From Beutenbergia cavernae DSM 12333 (GTDB lineage: Bacteria > Actinomycetota > Actinomycetes > Actinomycetales > Beutenbergiaceae), in the NCBI RefSeq assembly GCF_000023105.1, contig NC_012669.1, positions 2,729,025-2,793,024 on the forward strand: a DNA stretch of 64,000 bases, given 5' to 3'. Both the position numbers and the translations under genes were made by a program. Below are positions 55,250-63,972 of the stretch, piece after piece. Under the pieces are notes generated by a model. That model saw only the letters and a list, made by a program, of their open reading frames with translations. It was not told where the DNA came from and searched no databases. Position 1 is the first letter of the stretch; every line of letters begins with the position of its first letter.

Positions 55250-55651
55250 TCATCGCTGAGTACTCATCGGGTGCCCATCGGCTTCCAACCCGCTCTCTCG
55301 CTCGATGACAGGCCCTCCCGTGCGGGAGAACCACGTCCGGACCTCGCTCGTGTCCACCGGTCCTGCGAGACGCAGGGCCCGGCCGATCGCGCCGCGACGT
55401 TCGGCACGGTCCAGGCACTCCGGCTGCGGGTGCAGCCAGGCGCCGCGCCCGGGAGCCGTGCGGCGTTCGTCGACCACGGCTACGGGATGCTCCCGGGTGA
55501 TGCCTGCCGTGCTCGTGACCACCACGCGGACCAGGGCGGACCGCAGGTCTCGCACTCGGCATCCCACGCACGTCCGTACCGGGCCGTGCGTCTCAGGCAC
55601 GGCGGCATCGTCGGACGTTCGGGGGTGTCGGGTCACGGACCCGGCGACCAC
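55250..55651 (-). CDS. ylxR: YlxR (DUF448) family RNA-binding protein
   Basis: A 133-residue protein with the YlxR motifs RTCVGCRVRD and GRGAWLHPQPECLDRAERRGAIGRALR. The usual size is about 90-100; the extra length is a low-conservation C-terminus and a short N-terminal tail. The GTG at 55651, one base after the nusA TAG and preceded by GAGGGG, is preferred to the ATG at 55681 inside nusA. It lies between nusA and infB, its conserved position. Confidence 0.92.
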   Translation of the reverse strand: MVAGSVTRHPRTSDDAAVPETHGPVRTCVGCRVRDLRSALVRVVVTSTAGITREHPVAVVDERRTAPGRGAWLHPQPECLDRAERRGAIGRALRLAGPVDTSEVRTWFSRTGGPVIERESGLEADGHPMSTQR

Positions 55652-55652
55652 T

Positions 55653-56693
55653 CTACCCCTCGCCGGACGGATCGCCTGCATCGCCCGACGGCGTCGCGTC
55701 CTCGGACGCCGCGTCGTCCGCTGGCTGGGTGTCCGGCCTGATGTCGATCCGCCACCCCGTCAGCCGCGCGGCGAGGCGGGCGTTCTGGCCCTCCTTGCCG
55801 ATCGCCAGCGACAGCTGGTAGTCGGGGACGATCACGCGGGCGGACCGGGCCTCGGCGTCGACGATCTGGACGCTGCTCACGCGCGCCGGCGAGAGTGCCG
55901 CCGCGACGAACCGCGCGGGATCCTCGCTGAAGTCGACGATGTCGATCTTCTCGCCGCGCAGCTCGGCCATGACGGCGCGCACCCGCTGACCCATCGGCCC
56001 GATGCAGGCTCCCTTGGCCCCGACCCCCGGGACGAGCGAGCGGACGGCCATCTTGGTGCGGTGCCCCGCCTCACGTGCCAGTGCGGCGATCTCGACGCTG
56101 CCGTCGGCGACCTCGGGCACCTCGAGCGCGAACATCCGCCGGACGAAGTTCGGGTGCGTCCGCGACAACGTGATCGACGGGCCCTTGAGGCCGCGGCTCA
56201 CGTCGAGCACGTACGCCCGGATGCGCTCCCCGTGCGGATAGCTCTCGCCCGGCACCTGCTCGTGCGGGGGCAGGACGGCCTCGACACCGCCCACGTCGAC
56301 GAGCACCGCCCCGACCCGCCCGCCCTGCTGAACGACGCCGGCGATGAGCTCGCCCTCCCGGCCGCGGAACGTGCCGAGCACCTGGTCGTCCTCCGCGTCC
56401 CGCAGGCGCTGGATGATCACCTGCCGTGCCGTCGACGTCGCGATCCGGCCGAAGCCCTCCGGCGTGTGGTCGAACTCGCGCCGGACCTCCTCGTCGCCCT
56501 CGCCGACGACCTCGGTGGCGAGCACCGTCACGTGCCCCGACTGGCGGTCGAGGTGCACCCTGGCCTCCGGGTACGCCCCCGGCGTCCGCTCGTACGCGGA
56601 CAGCAGCGCCTGCTCGATGGCACCCACGAGGACGTCGAGGCTGATCTCCCGTTCGCGTTCCAGCGCCCGCAGCGCGCTCATGTCGATGTCCAC
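55653..56693 (-). CDS. nusA: Transcription termination/antitermination factor NusA
   Basis: A 346-residue NusA of the short actinobacterial kind: N-terminal polymerase-binding domain, S1 domain near 130-200 ([22 protein letters not shown]), then two KH domains ([18 protein letters not shown] and [20 protein letters not shown]). It lacks the C-terminal acidic repeats of E. coli NusA. GAGGAGGG precedes the GTG; the rimP stop is 3 bp upstream. Confidence 0.97.
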   Translation of the reverse strand: MDIDMSALRALEREREISLDVLVGAIEQALLSAYERTPGAYPEARVHLDRQSGHVTVLATEVVGEGDEEVRREFDHTPEGFGRIATSTARQVIIQRLRDAEDDQVLGTFRGREGELIAGVVQQGGRVGAVLVDVGGVEAVLPPHEQVPGESYPHGERIRAYVLDVSRGLKGPSITLSRTHPNFVRRMFALEVPEVADGSVEIAALAREAGHRTKMAVRSLVPGVGAKGACIGPMGQRVRAVMAELRGEKIDIVDFSEDPARFVAAALSPARVSSVQIVDAEARSARVIVPDYQLSLAIGKEGQNARLAARLTGWRIDIRPDTQPADDAASEDATPSGDAGDPSGEG

Positions 56694-56696
56694 GAC

Positions 56697-57185
56697 TCAG
56701 CCCTCCTCTAGATGCCGCAGCTCGACCTCGACGCGGCCGGTGGCCACGTCGGCGTAGGCGAACGTCGTCGTCGCGCCGGCGTCGGTCCGCACGTGGATGC
56801 CGTCGTCGTCCGCCGAGAGCAGCCGGCCGGACACGTGCGTCCCGGCCGCGAGCGTGAGCGTGACGAGACGACCCTGGGCCCGCCGGAAGTGGCGGGGCTG
56901 CGTGAGCGGCCGGTCGGTGCCCGGCGTCGAGACTTCGAGGACGTACGGCCCCGTGACGACGTCGGCGTCGTCGAGGGCGGCGGACACGGCGCGCGAGGCG
57001 TCGGCCAGGTCGTTGGAGCCGAGCGCGCCCGGACCGTCGGCGAGGTCGAGCGTGACGCGGACCCTGCGACGGCGGCCGGCCGGGCTCACCGCCACGTCCT
57101 CCAGGTGCAGTCCGCAGCCCGCGGCGACCGGCTCGAGCAGATCGCGCAGGCGGCCGAGGAGCGCGGTGTCCGGCGACGGGGTCAT
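56697..57185 (-). CDS. rimP: Ribosome maturation factor RimP
   Basis: A 162-residue 30S maturation factor. It reads LLEPVAAGCGLHLEDVAVSPAGRRRRVRVTLD and YVLEVSTPGTDRPLTQPRHFRRAQGRLVTLTL. The ATG at 57185 has GGAGGGA upstream; the frame is open further but overlaps the divergent gene. First gene of the rimP-nusA-ylxR-infB-rbfA-truB-ribF group. Confidence 0.96.
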   Translation of the reverse strand: MTPSPDTALLGRLRDLLEPVAAGCGLHLEDVAVSPAGRRRRVRVTLDLADGPGALGSNDLADASRAVSAALDDADVVTGPYVLEVSTPGTDRPLTQPRHFRRAQGRLVTLTLAAGTHVSGRLLSADDDGIHVRTDAGATTTFAYADVATGRVEVELRHLEEG

Positions 57186-57278
57186 CGCGTCCCTCCGTGT
57201 GTTCTCGAGTGATGGCCTTCGGGGGCGGGTGCGCCGCCCGTGGCCGGACGGGTGTGCACCCGTATCCGGCGACCAGAC

Positions 57279-57284
57279 TACCGT
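57279..57284 (+). promoter_or_regulatory. -10 element of the DUF4439 gene
   Basis: TACCGT, 7 nt before the GTG at 57292; leaderless type. Confidence 0.5.
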
Positions 57285-57291
57285 TGCCCGG

Positions 57292-58287
57292 GTGCGAGTC
57301 ATCCGGAACCTGGCGAGCGCGAGGGCACGCGCCGTCGTCGCCGTGATCGGCACCTCGTGCCTGACCCTCGCGCTCGGCGCGTGCGGCGTCCGCGTCGACA
57401 CACCGCCCCCGGCGATCCCCTCCCCCGGCACCGAGGAGGTGGCCCGCCAGGCGGCCGCCGAGACGGCGGGCACGATCGCCGATCTCGCCGCGGCCGTCCC
57501 CGATCCGGACGAGGCGCTCGGCCTGCTCCTGGCCGACGTCGTCGCGGCGAGCGCCGAGCACGTGGAGGCTCTCGGCGGTGTCTGGGAGGCTCCCCCGCGG
57601 CCGACGACATCGCCCGCCTCGCCGGAGCCGACCCCGACGGCTCCCGCCGGGAGCAGCCCCGAGGACGTGCTCGCCGCGCTCGTCGCCGGCGCCGAGGAGG
57701 CCCGCACGCAGGCGCTCGCCGTCGACGACGGCGACCTCACGACGCTTCTCGCGTCGATCCTTCTCTGGCGCACCGTCGCCGCGCACGACGTCGCCGACCT
57801 CCTCGGCAGCGACGCCGCAGCCGAGCTCACCGGCGGGCTCGACCGGACCAGCCTCGGGCTCACGTCGTTCCCGGGCGGGACCGACCTGGTGCGCGCGGTC
57901 GACGCCGCCGCGTACGCCTACGAGGTGCTGGCGGCACGGGCCGAGGGCGACGTCGTCGCCACGTGGGCGGGCCGCGGACGCGAGCTGCGCGACACCGCAG
58001 AGGCGGTGGCGCTCGGCTCCGGTCTCGCGGGGACCGCCGGCGACCCCCGCGAGGCCGCCTACGACGTCGCCGCGCTCGCCGAGGTGGAGCCGCTGGCAGC
58101 CGTGACGGCCGTCGAGAACGACCTGATCATGACCTGGGTGGCCGCGAGCTCGACCGTCCCGGAGCAGGGACGCACGCTGGCGCTCGACGCCGCCGTCGAC
58201 GCCGCCACGACGGCGCGCACGTGGCTGCTCGCGCAGGGTGTCACGGGCCTCGCCGGCCTCGGCGCGCTGCCGGGCCTGCCGGCCTGA
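57292..58287 (+). CDS. DUF4439 family lipoprotein
   Basis: A 331-residue lipoprotein: the signal peptide ends LTLALGAC, a clean lipobox. The mature part is almost wholly helical and Ala/Asp/Glu-rich. A Pro/Thr linker (PPRPTTSPASPEPTPTAPA, about 100-120) precedes a ferritin-like DUF4439 domain with VRAVDAAAYAYEVLAARAEGD and AAYDVAALAEVEPLAAVTAVENDL. GTG start with a TACCGT -10. This gene between rimP and proS is standard in actinobacteria; function unknown. Confidence 0.88.
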   Translation: MRVIRNLASARARAVVAVIGTSCLTLALGACGVRVDTPPPAIPSPGTEEVARQAAAETAGTIADLAAAVPDPDEALGLLLADVVAASAEHVEALGGVWEAPPRPTTSPASPEPTPTAPAGSSPEDVLAALVAGAEEARTQALAVDDGDLTTLLASILLWRTVAAHDVADLLGSDAAAELTGGLDRTSLGLTSFPGGTDLVRAVDAAAYAYEVLAARAEGDVVATWAGRGRELRDTAEAVALGSGLAGTAGDPREAAYDVAALAEVEPLAAVTAVENDLIMTWVAASSTVPEQGRTLALDAAVDAATTARTWLLAQGVTGLAGLGALPGLPA

Positions 58288-58302
58288 GGCCCTGGCTCCG
58301 GC

Positions 58303-60075
58303 TCAGCTGTCCGCGAGCGACCCCACGAGCTCGGCCACGTGGTCGGCCGCACGCGCGACCTCGACGTCCTCGCGCAGGTCGCTGGCCCGCAGCCGCACCT
58401 CGATCGTGCCATCGGCGAGACCCCGCCCGACCACGACGATCACCGGCATGCCGAGCAGCTCCCCGTCGGCGAACTTCACGCCGGCGGACACCTTGCGGCG
58501 GTCATCGAGCAGCACGTCGATCCGCCGCGCGGTGAGCGCCGCGCCGAGCTCCTCGGCGGCCGCGAACACCGCGTCGTCCTTGCCCGTGGCGACGATGTGG
58601 ACCTGCGCCGGCGCCACGTGCACCGGCCACGTGAGCCCGCGCTCGTCGTGGTGCGTCTCCGCCAGGGCCGCCACGGCCCGGCTGACGCCGACGCCGTAGG
58701 AGCCCATCGTCGGCACGATCGCCTTGCCGTTCTCGTCCAGCACGGTCAGCCCGAGCGCGTCCGAGAAGGTCGTTCCGAGGTCGAAGATGTGCCCGATCTC
58801 GATACCGCGGGCGAGCTCGAGCGGGCCCGAGCCGTCAGGGGCCGGGTCCCCGGGCCGCACCTCCGCGGCCTCGATCGTCCCGTCCGCCGTGAAGTCGCGG
58901 CCCGCGACCAGCCCGAAGACGTGCCGACCAGGCTCGTTGGCGCCAGTGATCCAGGTGGTCCCGGCGACGACCCGCGGGTCGAGCAGGTACCGGATGCCGC
59001 CGGGCCGGTTCGGGCCGAGGACGGCCGGGCCGAGGTAGCCGCGCACCAGCTCCGGGTGCGGCGCGAAGTCGGCCTCCGTCGCGGGCTCGACGTCGGCGGG
59101 CGCGAGCACGTCCTCCAGCCGCTTGGGATCGATCTCGCGGTCGCCGGGGACGCCGACGACGAGGAGCTCGCGCTCGCCGCCCGGCGGTGTCACGGCCAGC
59201 ACGACGTTCTTCAACGTGTCGGCGGCCGTCCAGGCACGGTCCGCGCGCGGCTGGTGAGCGTTCGCATGGGCGACGAGCGTCTCGATCGTCGGCGTGTCCG
59301 GGGTGTCCTCGACGTGGGCGGGCGGTGCGTCCTCGTACGGGATCGCCTCAGGCACCGGCGTGGTCACCGCCTCGACGTTGGCTGCGTAGCCGCCCGGCGA
59401 CCGGACGAACGTGTCCTCACCGATCGCGCAGGGCGAGAGGAACTCCTCGCTGCGGGTGCCGCCCATGAGCCCGGACGAGGCCTTGACGATGACGTACTCG
59501 AGCCCGAGGCGGTCGAAGATGCGCTGATACGCGTGCCGCTGGGCGTCGTAGGAGCGTTCGAACCTCGCGAGGTCGACGTCGAAGCTGTACGCGTCCTTCA
59601 TGATGAACTCGCGCCCGCGCAGCAGGCCCGCGCGGGGGCGGGCCTCGTCGCGGTACTTCGTCTGGATCTGGTACAGCGTGAGGGGCAGGTCCTTGTACGA
59701 CGAGTACAGGTCCTTCACGAGGAGAGTGAACATCTCCTCGTGAGTCGGCGCGAGCAGATAGTCGCCCTCTCGCCGGTCCTTGAGGCGGAAGATCCCTTGC
59801 CCGTAGGTGGTCCAGCGTCCGCTGGCCTCGTAGGGCTCTCTCGGGAGCAGCGCCGGGAAGTGGACCTCCTGAGCGCCGGCCGCGTCCATCTCCTCGCGCA
59901 CGATCGCCTCGACGCGCGCGAGGACGCGCAGACCGAGCGGGAGCCACGTGTAGATCCCTGGGGCGGCACGCCGGATGTAGCCGGCGCGCACGAGGAGCCG
60001 GTGGGAGTCGACCTCGGCGTCGACAGGGTCCTCGCGGAGGGTACGCAGGAAGAGGCGGGACATCCGTAGCAGCAC
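58303..60075 (-). CDS. proS: Prolyl-tRNA synthetase (bacterial type)
   Basis: A 590-residue class II synthetase. Motif 2 lies in [26 protein letters not shown] and motif 3 in [16 protein letters not shown]. An editing (INS) domain sits between them (about 230-400), so it is the bacterial form. GTG 60075 is used because TAGGCT stands 7 nt upstream; an ATG at 60063 is internal. Repeats begin 30 bp upstream of the start. Confidence 0.97.
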   Translation of the reverse strand: MLLRMSRLFLRTLREDPVDAEVDSHRLLVRAGYIRRAAPGIYTWLPLGLRVLARVEAIVREEMDAAGAQEVHFPALLPREPYEASGRWTTYGQGIFRLKDRREGDYLLAPTHEEMFTLLVKDLYSSYKDLPLTLYQIQTKYRDEARPRAGLLRGREFIMKDAYSFDVDLARFERSYDAQRHAYQRIFDRLGLEYVIVKASSGLMGGTRSEEFLSPCAIGEDTFVRSPGGYAANVEAVTTPVPEAIPYEDAPPAHVEDTPDTPTIETLVAHANAHQPRADRAWTAADTLKNVVLAVTPPGGERELLVVGVPGDREIDPKRLEDVLAPADVEPATEADFAPHPELVRGYLGPAVLGPNRPGGIRYLLDPRVVAGTTWITGANEPGRHVFGLVAGRDFTADGTIEAAEVRPGDPAPDGSGPLELARGIEIGHIFDLGTTFSDALGLTVLDENGKAIVPTMGSYGVGVSRAVAALAETHHDERGLTWPVHVAPAQVHIVATGKDDAVFAAAEELGAALTARRIDVLLDDRRKVSAGVKFADGELLGMPVIVVVGRGLADGTIEVRLRASDLREDVEVARAADHVAELVGSLADS

Positions 60076-60082
60076 GGCGAGC

Positions 60083-60088
60083 AGCCTA
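60083..60088 (-). promoter_or_regulatory. -10 element of proS
   Basis: TAGGCT on the minus strand, 7 nt before the GTG at 60075. The partial repeat at 60105-60143 covers the area where a -35 would be. Confidence 0.5.
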
Positions 60089-60104
60089 TCGGGCGTTGTG
60101 GTTC

Positions 60105-60143
60105 CGTCCGCGTCGCCGAGGGATGGCCCCGCTCTGTGTTGCT
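60105..60143. repeat. Partial repeat copy upstream of proS
   Basis: The first 20 nt (60105-60124) match 60144-60163 exactly at an offset of 39 bp, and similarity continues into GGCCCGCTCTG-like sequence. It is a truncated direct copy of one end of the 77-bp element. Confidence 0.75.
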
Positions 60144-60156
60144 CGTCCGCGTCGCC

Positions 60157-60233
60157 GAGGGATTGGCCCGCTCTGCCCGGGCGCTCCTTCGTCGCGCCCA
60201 ACGCCCAGCCACTCCGGAGCGGGCCAATCCCTC
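60157..60233 (-). repeat. 77-bp palindromic-ended repeat, copy 1
   Basis: Perfect 17-nt terminal inverted repeats (60157-60173 and 60217-60233) flank a 43-nt centre. Read on the minus strand it matches copy 2 (61744-61820) at about 72 of 77 positions, with similarity running about 10 nt further at one side. It lies between the ridA stop and the proS promoter. Confidence 0.9.
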
Positions 60234-60246
60234 GTCGCCGCTCGCA

Positions 60247-60642
60247 TCACGCCACGGCGGTGCCCTCGAGCTCGACCAGCTGGCCGGGGATCGCCAGCCG
60301 CGTCACGCCGAGCATCGTCGTGGTCGGTGCGACGTGTGCGGCGCCGAGCCGCGACGCCAGGACGCCGTAGTGCTGCAGGAGCAGATCGACGTCGGTGGTG
60401 TAGACGTTGAGCCGGACCAGGTCCGCGAGGGACATGTCTGCCGCGCCGAGCACGGCCTCCAGGTTGTCGAGGCTCAGCGCCAGCTGCGCCGCCAGGTCAC
60501 CGTCGTGCTGGGGCTTGCCGGCGCCGCTCATCGCGGTCTGCCCCGAGATGTACAGGGTCCGGGTGTGCCCGGAGACGACCTCTCCCTGGTTGAATCCCAG
60601 TTCAGCCGACCACGCCACCGGGTTGACTGCCGTTCGTTCCAT
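60247..60642 (-). CDS. RidA/YjgF-family protein
   Basis: A 131-residue Rid-superfamily protein. It contains RTLYISGQTAMSGAGKPQHDGDLAAQLALSLDNLEAVL and YGVLASRLGAAHVAPTTTMLGVTRLAIPGQLVELEGTAVA. The Arg that binds the substrate carboxylate in RidA is expected in the last segment (GVTRLA in place of the usual V..LP). The ATG at 60642 is supported by family length. It is divergent from a WYL regulator and probably its target. It may be an imine deaminase or a related Rid subtype. Confidence 0.88.
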   Translation of the reverse strand: MERTAVNPVAWSAELGFNQGEVVSGHTRTLYISGQTAMSGAGKPQHDGDLAAQLALSLDNLEAVLGAADMSLADLVRLNVYTTDVDLLLQHYGVLASRLGAAHVAPTTTMLGVTRLAIPGQLVELEGTAVA

Positions 60643-60742
60643 CGCCGCTTCCGCTCCGTTCGCCTCATGAGATGCGCACGTCTGTCGACGTCGCATCGAC
60701 CACTTTCGCCACTAATCACGACATCCTGTGTCAGGTATTTTG

Positions 60743-60748
60743 TAGGCT
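60743..60748 (+). promoter_or_regulatory. -10 element of the WYL regulator gene
   Basis: TAGGCT, 6 nt before the GTG at 60755. Just upstream CCTG-tgt-CAGG and GACA-tcctg-TGTC (60720-60735) form overlapping inverted repeats that could be the autoregulatory operator. Confidence 0.5.
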
Positions 60749-60754
60749 TCTCCT

Positions 60755-61723
60755 GTGCGCGCCGATCGGCTGGTCTCCCTGGTGCTGCTCCTGCGCCAGC
60801 GCGGTCGTTCGTCCGCGGCCACGCTGGCCCGGGAGCTCGAGGTCTCGACCCGCACCGTGCTGCGCGACATCGAGGCGCTGTCCTCAGCCGGCGTGCCGGT
60901 GTACGCCGAACGCGGCCGGCACGGCGGCTTCGCGTTGTTGCCGGGCTTCCGGACCGAGCTCACCGGGCTGAACCATGACGAGGCCCTCGCCCTCCTGATC
61001 GCGGGATCGCGGCAGGGCGCACAGGCGTTCGGCCTCAACTCGGCGCTCGCGTCGGCGATGCTCAAGGTGACCGACGCGCTTCCCGACAGCCATCGGGCCA
61101 CGGCCGCTGACGCGTCGGAGCGATTGCTGGTCGACCCTGAGATCGACCTGCTCTCACGCCGCCTGGTCACCGAGGAGGTCCCGGAGACCACGATGACGGA
61201 GATCCGCCGCGCGGTGTTGGCCGGACACCGACTGCGCCTCCACTACGCCGCAGTGGACCGCCCCCCGGCCTGGCGCACGGTGGACCCGATCGGCCTCGTC
61301 ACCGTGCGCGACAAGGGCTACCTGCTTGCGACGACGTCCGGCGCGGATCGCACGTACCGGCTGTCGCGGATCCTCGCGGCCGAAGAACTCTCGGAACCGG
61401 CGCAGCGACCGGACAAGATCGATCTGGAGCGAGTCTGGCAGGAGCGCAGCACACGCTTCCGGACCAGCGGCGACCAGATCGCGGTGTCGCTTCGGATGGA
61501 CCCAGCGCGGCGGGAGGAGCTGGTGGGCACCGCGCTCGCCGTGCTCGCCGAGGAACCCGACCCCGACGGCTGGCTCCGGTTGGAGGTGACCTTCCAAGAC
61601 CTACGACACGCCGAATGGGCGCTGTGGCAGCTCGGCACGGACGCTGAAGCCCTCGACCCTCGGCCGCTGCGAGCTGCGCTGCGCGACCGGGCCGCATCAC
61701 TGGCCGCCCGGTACGCGACGTGA
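60755..61723 (+). CDS. YafY-type HTH/WYL-domain transcriptional regulator
   Basis: A 322-residue regulator. The N-terminal HTH_11 winged helix reads RLVSLVLLLRQRGRSSAATLARELEVSTRTVLRDIEALSSAGVPVYAERG. A WYL domain follows (about 135-210: RLHYAAVDRPPAWRTVDPIGLVTVRDKGYLLA) and then a WCX C-terminal region. GTG start with a leaderless -10. It diverges from the ridA gene, and both lie between the two inverted 77-bp repeats. Confidence 0.92.
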   Translation: MRADRLVSLVLLLRQRGRSSAATLARELEVSTRTVLRDIEALSSAGVPVYAERGRHGGFALLPGFRTELTGLNHDEALALLIAGSRQGAQAFGLNSALASAMLKVTDALPDSHRATAADASERLLVDPEIDLLSRRLVTEEVPETTMTEIRRAVLAGHRLRLHYAAVDRPPAWRTVDPIGLVTVRDKGYLLATTSGADRTYRLSRILAAEELSEPAQRPDKIDLERVWQERSTRFRTSGDQIAVSLRMDPARREELVGTALAVLAEEPDPDGWLRLEVTFQDLRHAEWALWQLGTDAEALDPRPLRAALRDRAASLAARYAT

Positions 61724-61743
61724 CGCAACCTACGAGCGGCGGC

Positions 61744-61820
61744 GAGGGGATGGCCCGCTCCGGAGTGGCTGGGCGTGGGGCGCGACGAAGGAGCGCCCGG
61801 GCAGGGCGGGCCATCCCCTC
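61744..61820 (+). repeat. 77-bp palindromic-ended repeat, copy 2
   Basis: Terminal inverted repeats (61744-61758 and 61806-61820, extendable to 17 nt with a G-T pair) around the same 43-nt centre as copy 1, but in the opposite orientation. It differs from copy 1 at five positions; arm changes keep the pairing. It lies between the convergent WYL and GNAT genes. Confidence 0.9.
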
Positions 61821-61855
61821 GGCCGCGGCGGAAGTAACCACAACGCCGCCGGAGT

Positions 61856-62725
61856 CTAGAAGACGATCGTCGCGTACGTGCCGACGCGGGTGAACCCCAC
61901 CCGGTCGTACACGGCTCGGGCGGCCGTGTTGTACGCGTTGACGTACAGCGACATCGTCCCGGCACCGGCCTGGCGCGCGAGGTCGACGACGGCGGCCATC
62001 CCGGCCGCCCCGACGCCCCGCCCCCGCAGCTCCGGGTGCACCCACACGCCCTGGATCTGCGCCACGCCGAGCGACACGGCGCCCAGCTCCGCCTTGAACG
62101 CGACCCGGCGTCCGGCCGGTCCGTCGTCGAGCCGGACGAACGAGCGACCCTGGACGACGAGCTGCCGGACCCTGCCCTCGTACCCGCCGCCCGCCGACAC
62201 GGGCGAGTACCCGTACTCCTCGGTGAACATCGCGACGCACGCGGGGAGCAGGACGTCGAGGTCCGCCTCCGTGCCAAGACGGACGCCCGGGTCCGCCGGC
62301 ACGCGCGGATCGGCGGTGATCGTCATCGACGGCTGGTCGGCGCGGACCTCGCGCGGCGTGCTCCAGGCCGTGCCGAGCCGCTCCCAGAGACCCAGCACCG
62401 CCGGGGCGTCGCCGACGATCGACGAGCACCGGCGGCCCCGGTCACGGATCGCCGTGGCGAGCGAGGCGATCCCCCGGCCGTCGGGGCTGACCGGCACGAG
62501 GTTCGCGCCCGCCCAGCACAGCGCCACGAGCTCGCCACCGGACCACGCTCCGAGGATCTCGCCGAAGGCCGGCGTCGAAGTGCCGAGCGCCTCGACCCAC
62601 CCGCCGGCGAGCACGGCTCCGACGGGGTCGACGTGGCAGAGGTCCAGCGCGGCCTCGCGATCGGCGCCCTCCAGGGGCCGGACGACGTCGGCCGGCCGCT
62701 CCTTGACGCGTGACCAGCTCGGCAT
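61856..62725 (-). CDS. GNAT-family N-acetyltransferase
   Basis: A 289-residue protein with an N-terminal DUF4081-like half and a C-terminal GNAT domain. The GNAT domain shows [31 protein letters not shown] (R-G-x-G-x-A) and LYVNAYNTAARAVYDRVGFTRVG. The ATG at 62725 is used, with CACAAT six bases upstream; a GTG at 62743 is an alternative. The same type of gene sits beside ispG in mycobacteria (Rv2867c), so this is conserved context. Confidence 0.92.
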   Translation of the reverse strand: MPSWSRVKERPADVVRPLEGADREAALDLCHVDPVGAVLAGGWVEALGTSTPAFGEILGAWSGGELVALCWAGANLVPVSPDGRGIASLATAIRDRGRRCSSIVGDAPAVLGLWERLGTAWSTPREVRADQPSMTITADPRVPADPGVRLGTEADLDVLLPACVAMFTEEYGYSPVSAGGGYEGRVRQLVVQGRSFVRLDDGPAGRRVAFKAELGAVSLGVAQIQGVWVHPELRGRGVGAAGMAAVVDLARQAGAGTMSLYVNAYNTAARAVYDRVGFTRVGTYATIVF

Positions 62726-62769
62726 CCCCAAATTGTGCCGCACGCCCGCGCGGATGTGCGGCCCGGACG

Positions 62770-63933
62770 TCAGCCGACCGTGACGACCGGCGCTCCGCCG
62801 TCGTCCGCCTGCCCCATCGTCTCCGCGATCCGCATCGCCTCGGCGATCAGCGTCTCGACGATCTCCGACTCGGGGACGGTCTTGACGACCTCGCCCTTGA
62901 CGAAGATCTGGCCCTTGCCGTTGCCGGACGCCACGCCGAGGTCCGCCTCGCGCGCCTCGCCCGGTCCGTTGACCACGCAGCCCATGACGGCAACCCGCAG
63001 CGGGACCTCGAGCCCCTCCAGACCGGCCGTCACCCGCTCGGCGAGCGTGTACACGTCCACCTGGGCGCGGCCGCACGACGGGCACGACACGATCTCGAGC
63101 TTGCGCGGGCGCAGGTTGAGCGACTGCAGGATCTGGATGCCGACCTTGACCTCTTCGACCGGCGGTGCCGAGAGCGAGACGCGGATGGTGTCGCCGATGC
63201 CCTGGCTCAGGAGCGCGCCGAACGCCGTCGCCGACTTGATCGTGCCCTGGAACGCCGGACCCGCCTCGGTCACGCCGAGGTGCAGCGGCCAGTCACCCCG
63301 CTCCGCCAGCAGCTCGTAGGCGCGCACCATGACCACCGGGTCGTTGTGCTTCACGGAGATCTTGAAGTCGTGGAAGTCGTGCTCCTCGAACAGCGACGCC
63401 TCCCAGACGGCGGACTCGACCAGCGCCTCCGGCGTCGCCTTGCCGTACTTCGCGAGCAGGCGCGGGTCCAGCGAGCCGGCGTTCACGCCGATGCGCAGGC
63501 TGGTGCCGGCCGCCTTCGCGGCGTCGGCGATCTCCTTGACCTTGTCGTCGAACTTGCGGATGTTGCCAGGGTTGACCCGGACGGCGGCGCAGCCGGCGTC
63601 GATGGCGGCGAACACGTACTTCGGCTGGAAGTGGATGTCCGCGATCACCGGGATCTGCGACTTCTTCGCGATGATCGGCAGCGCGTCGGCGTCGTCCTGG
63701 GTGGGGCACGCGACGCGCACGATGTCGCAGCCCGTCGCCGTCAGCTCGGCGATCTGCTGGAGCGTGGCGTTGATGTCGGTCGTCTTCGTCGTCGTCATCG
63801 ACTGCACGGAGACCGGGGCGTCACCACCGACCTCGACGGAGCCGACACGGATCTTGCGGGTCTTTCGGCGGGGGGCCAGCACGGGGGGTGCTTCCTTGAC
63901 GGTCGGCATGCCCAGGGAGATCGGAACGCTCAC
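62770..63933 (-). CDS. ispG: 4-hydroxy-3-methylbut-2-enyl-diphosphate synthase (GcpE)
   Basis: Iron-sulfur enzyme of the MEP isoprenoid pathway, 387 residues. The TIM-barrel part has [13 protein letters not shown] and [30 protein letters not shown]. The [4Fe-4S] cysteines lie in [13 protein letters not shown] and [17 protein letters not shown] 63933 is preferred, with GATACT about 7 nt upstream; a GTG at 63948 is possible. Neighbouring S2P protease and GNAT genes match the actinobacterial dxr-rip1-ispG order. Confidence 0.97.
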   Translation of the reverse strand: MSVPISLGMPTVKEAPPVLAPRRKTRKIRVGSVEVGGDAPVSVQSMTTTKTTDINATLQQIAELTATGCDIVRVACPTQDDADALPIIAKKSQIPVIADIHFQPKYVFAAIDAGCAAVRVNPGNIRKFDDKVKEIADAAKAAGTSLRIGVNAGSLDPRLLAKYGKATPEALVESAVWEASLFEEHDFHDFKISVKHNDPVVMVRAYELLAERGDWPLHLGVTEAGPAFQGTIKSATAFGALLSQGIGDTIRVSLSAPPVEEVKVGIQILQSLNLRPRKLEIVSCPSCGRAQVDVYTLAERVTAGLEGLEVPLRVAVMGCVVNGPGEAREADLGVASGNGKGQIFVKGEVVKTVPESEIVETLIAEAMRIAETMGQADDGGAPVVTVG

Positions 63934-63972
63934 GTGCTCCAGTATCACACCCGCCTCCGGCGAGACCCGCGC

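Noticed and set aside
58339-60069. Plus-strand open frame opposite proS
   Set aside because: Antisense shadow; no motif, no plausible start signal.
60076-60246. Small RNA or tRNA gene in the proS-ridA gap
   Set aside because: The strong folding comes from the 77-bp repeat; no cloverleaf and no anticodon-arm consensus.
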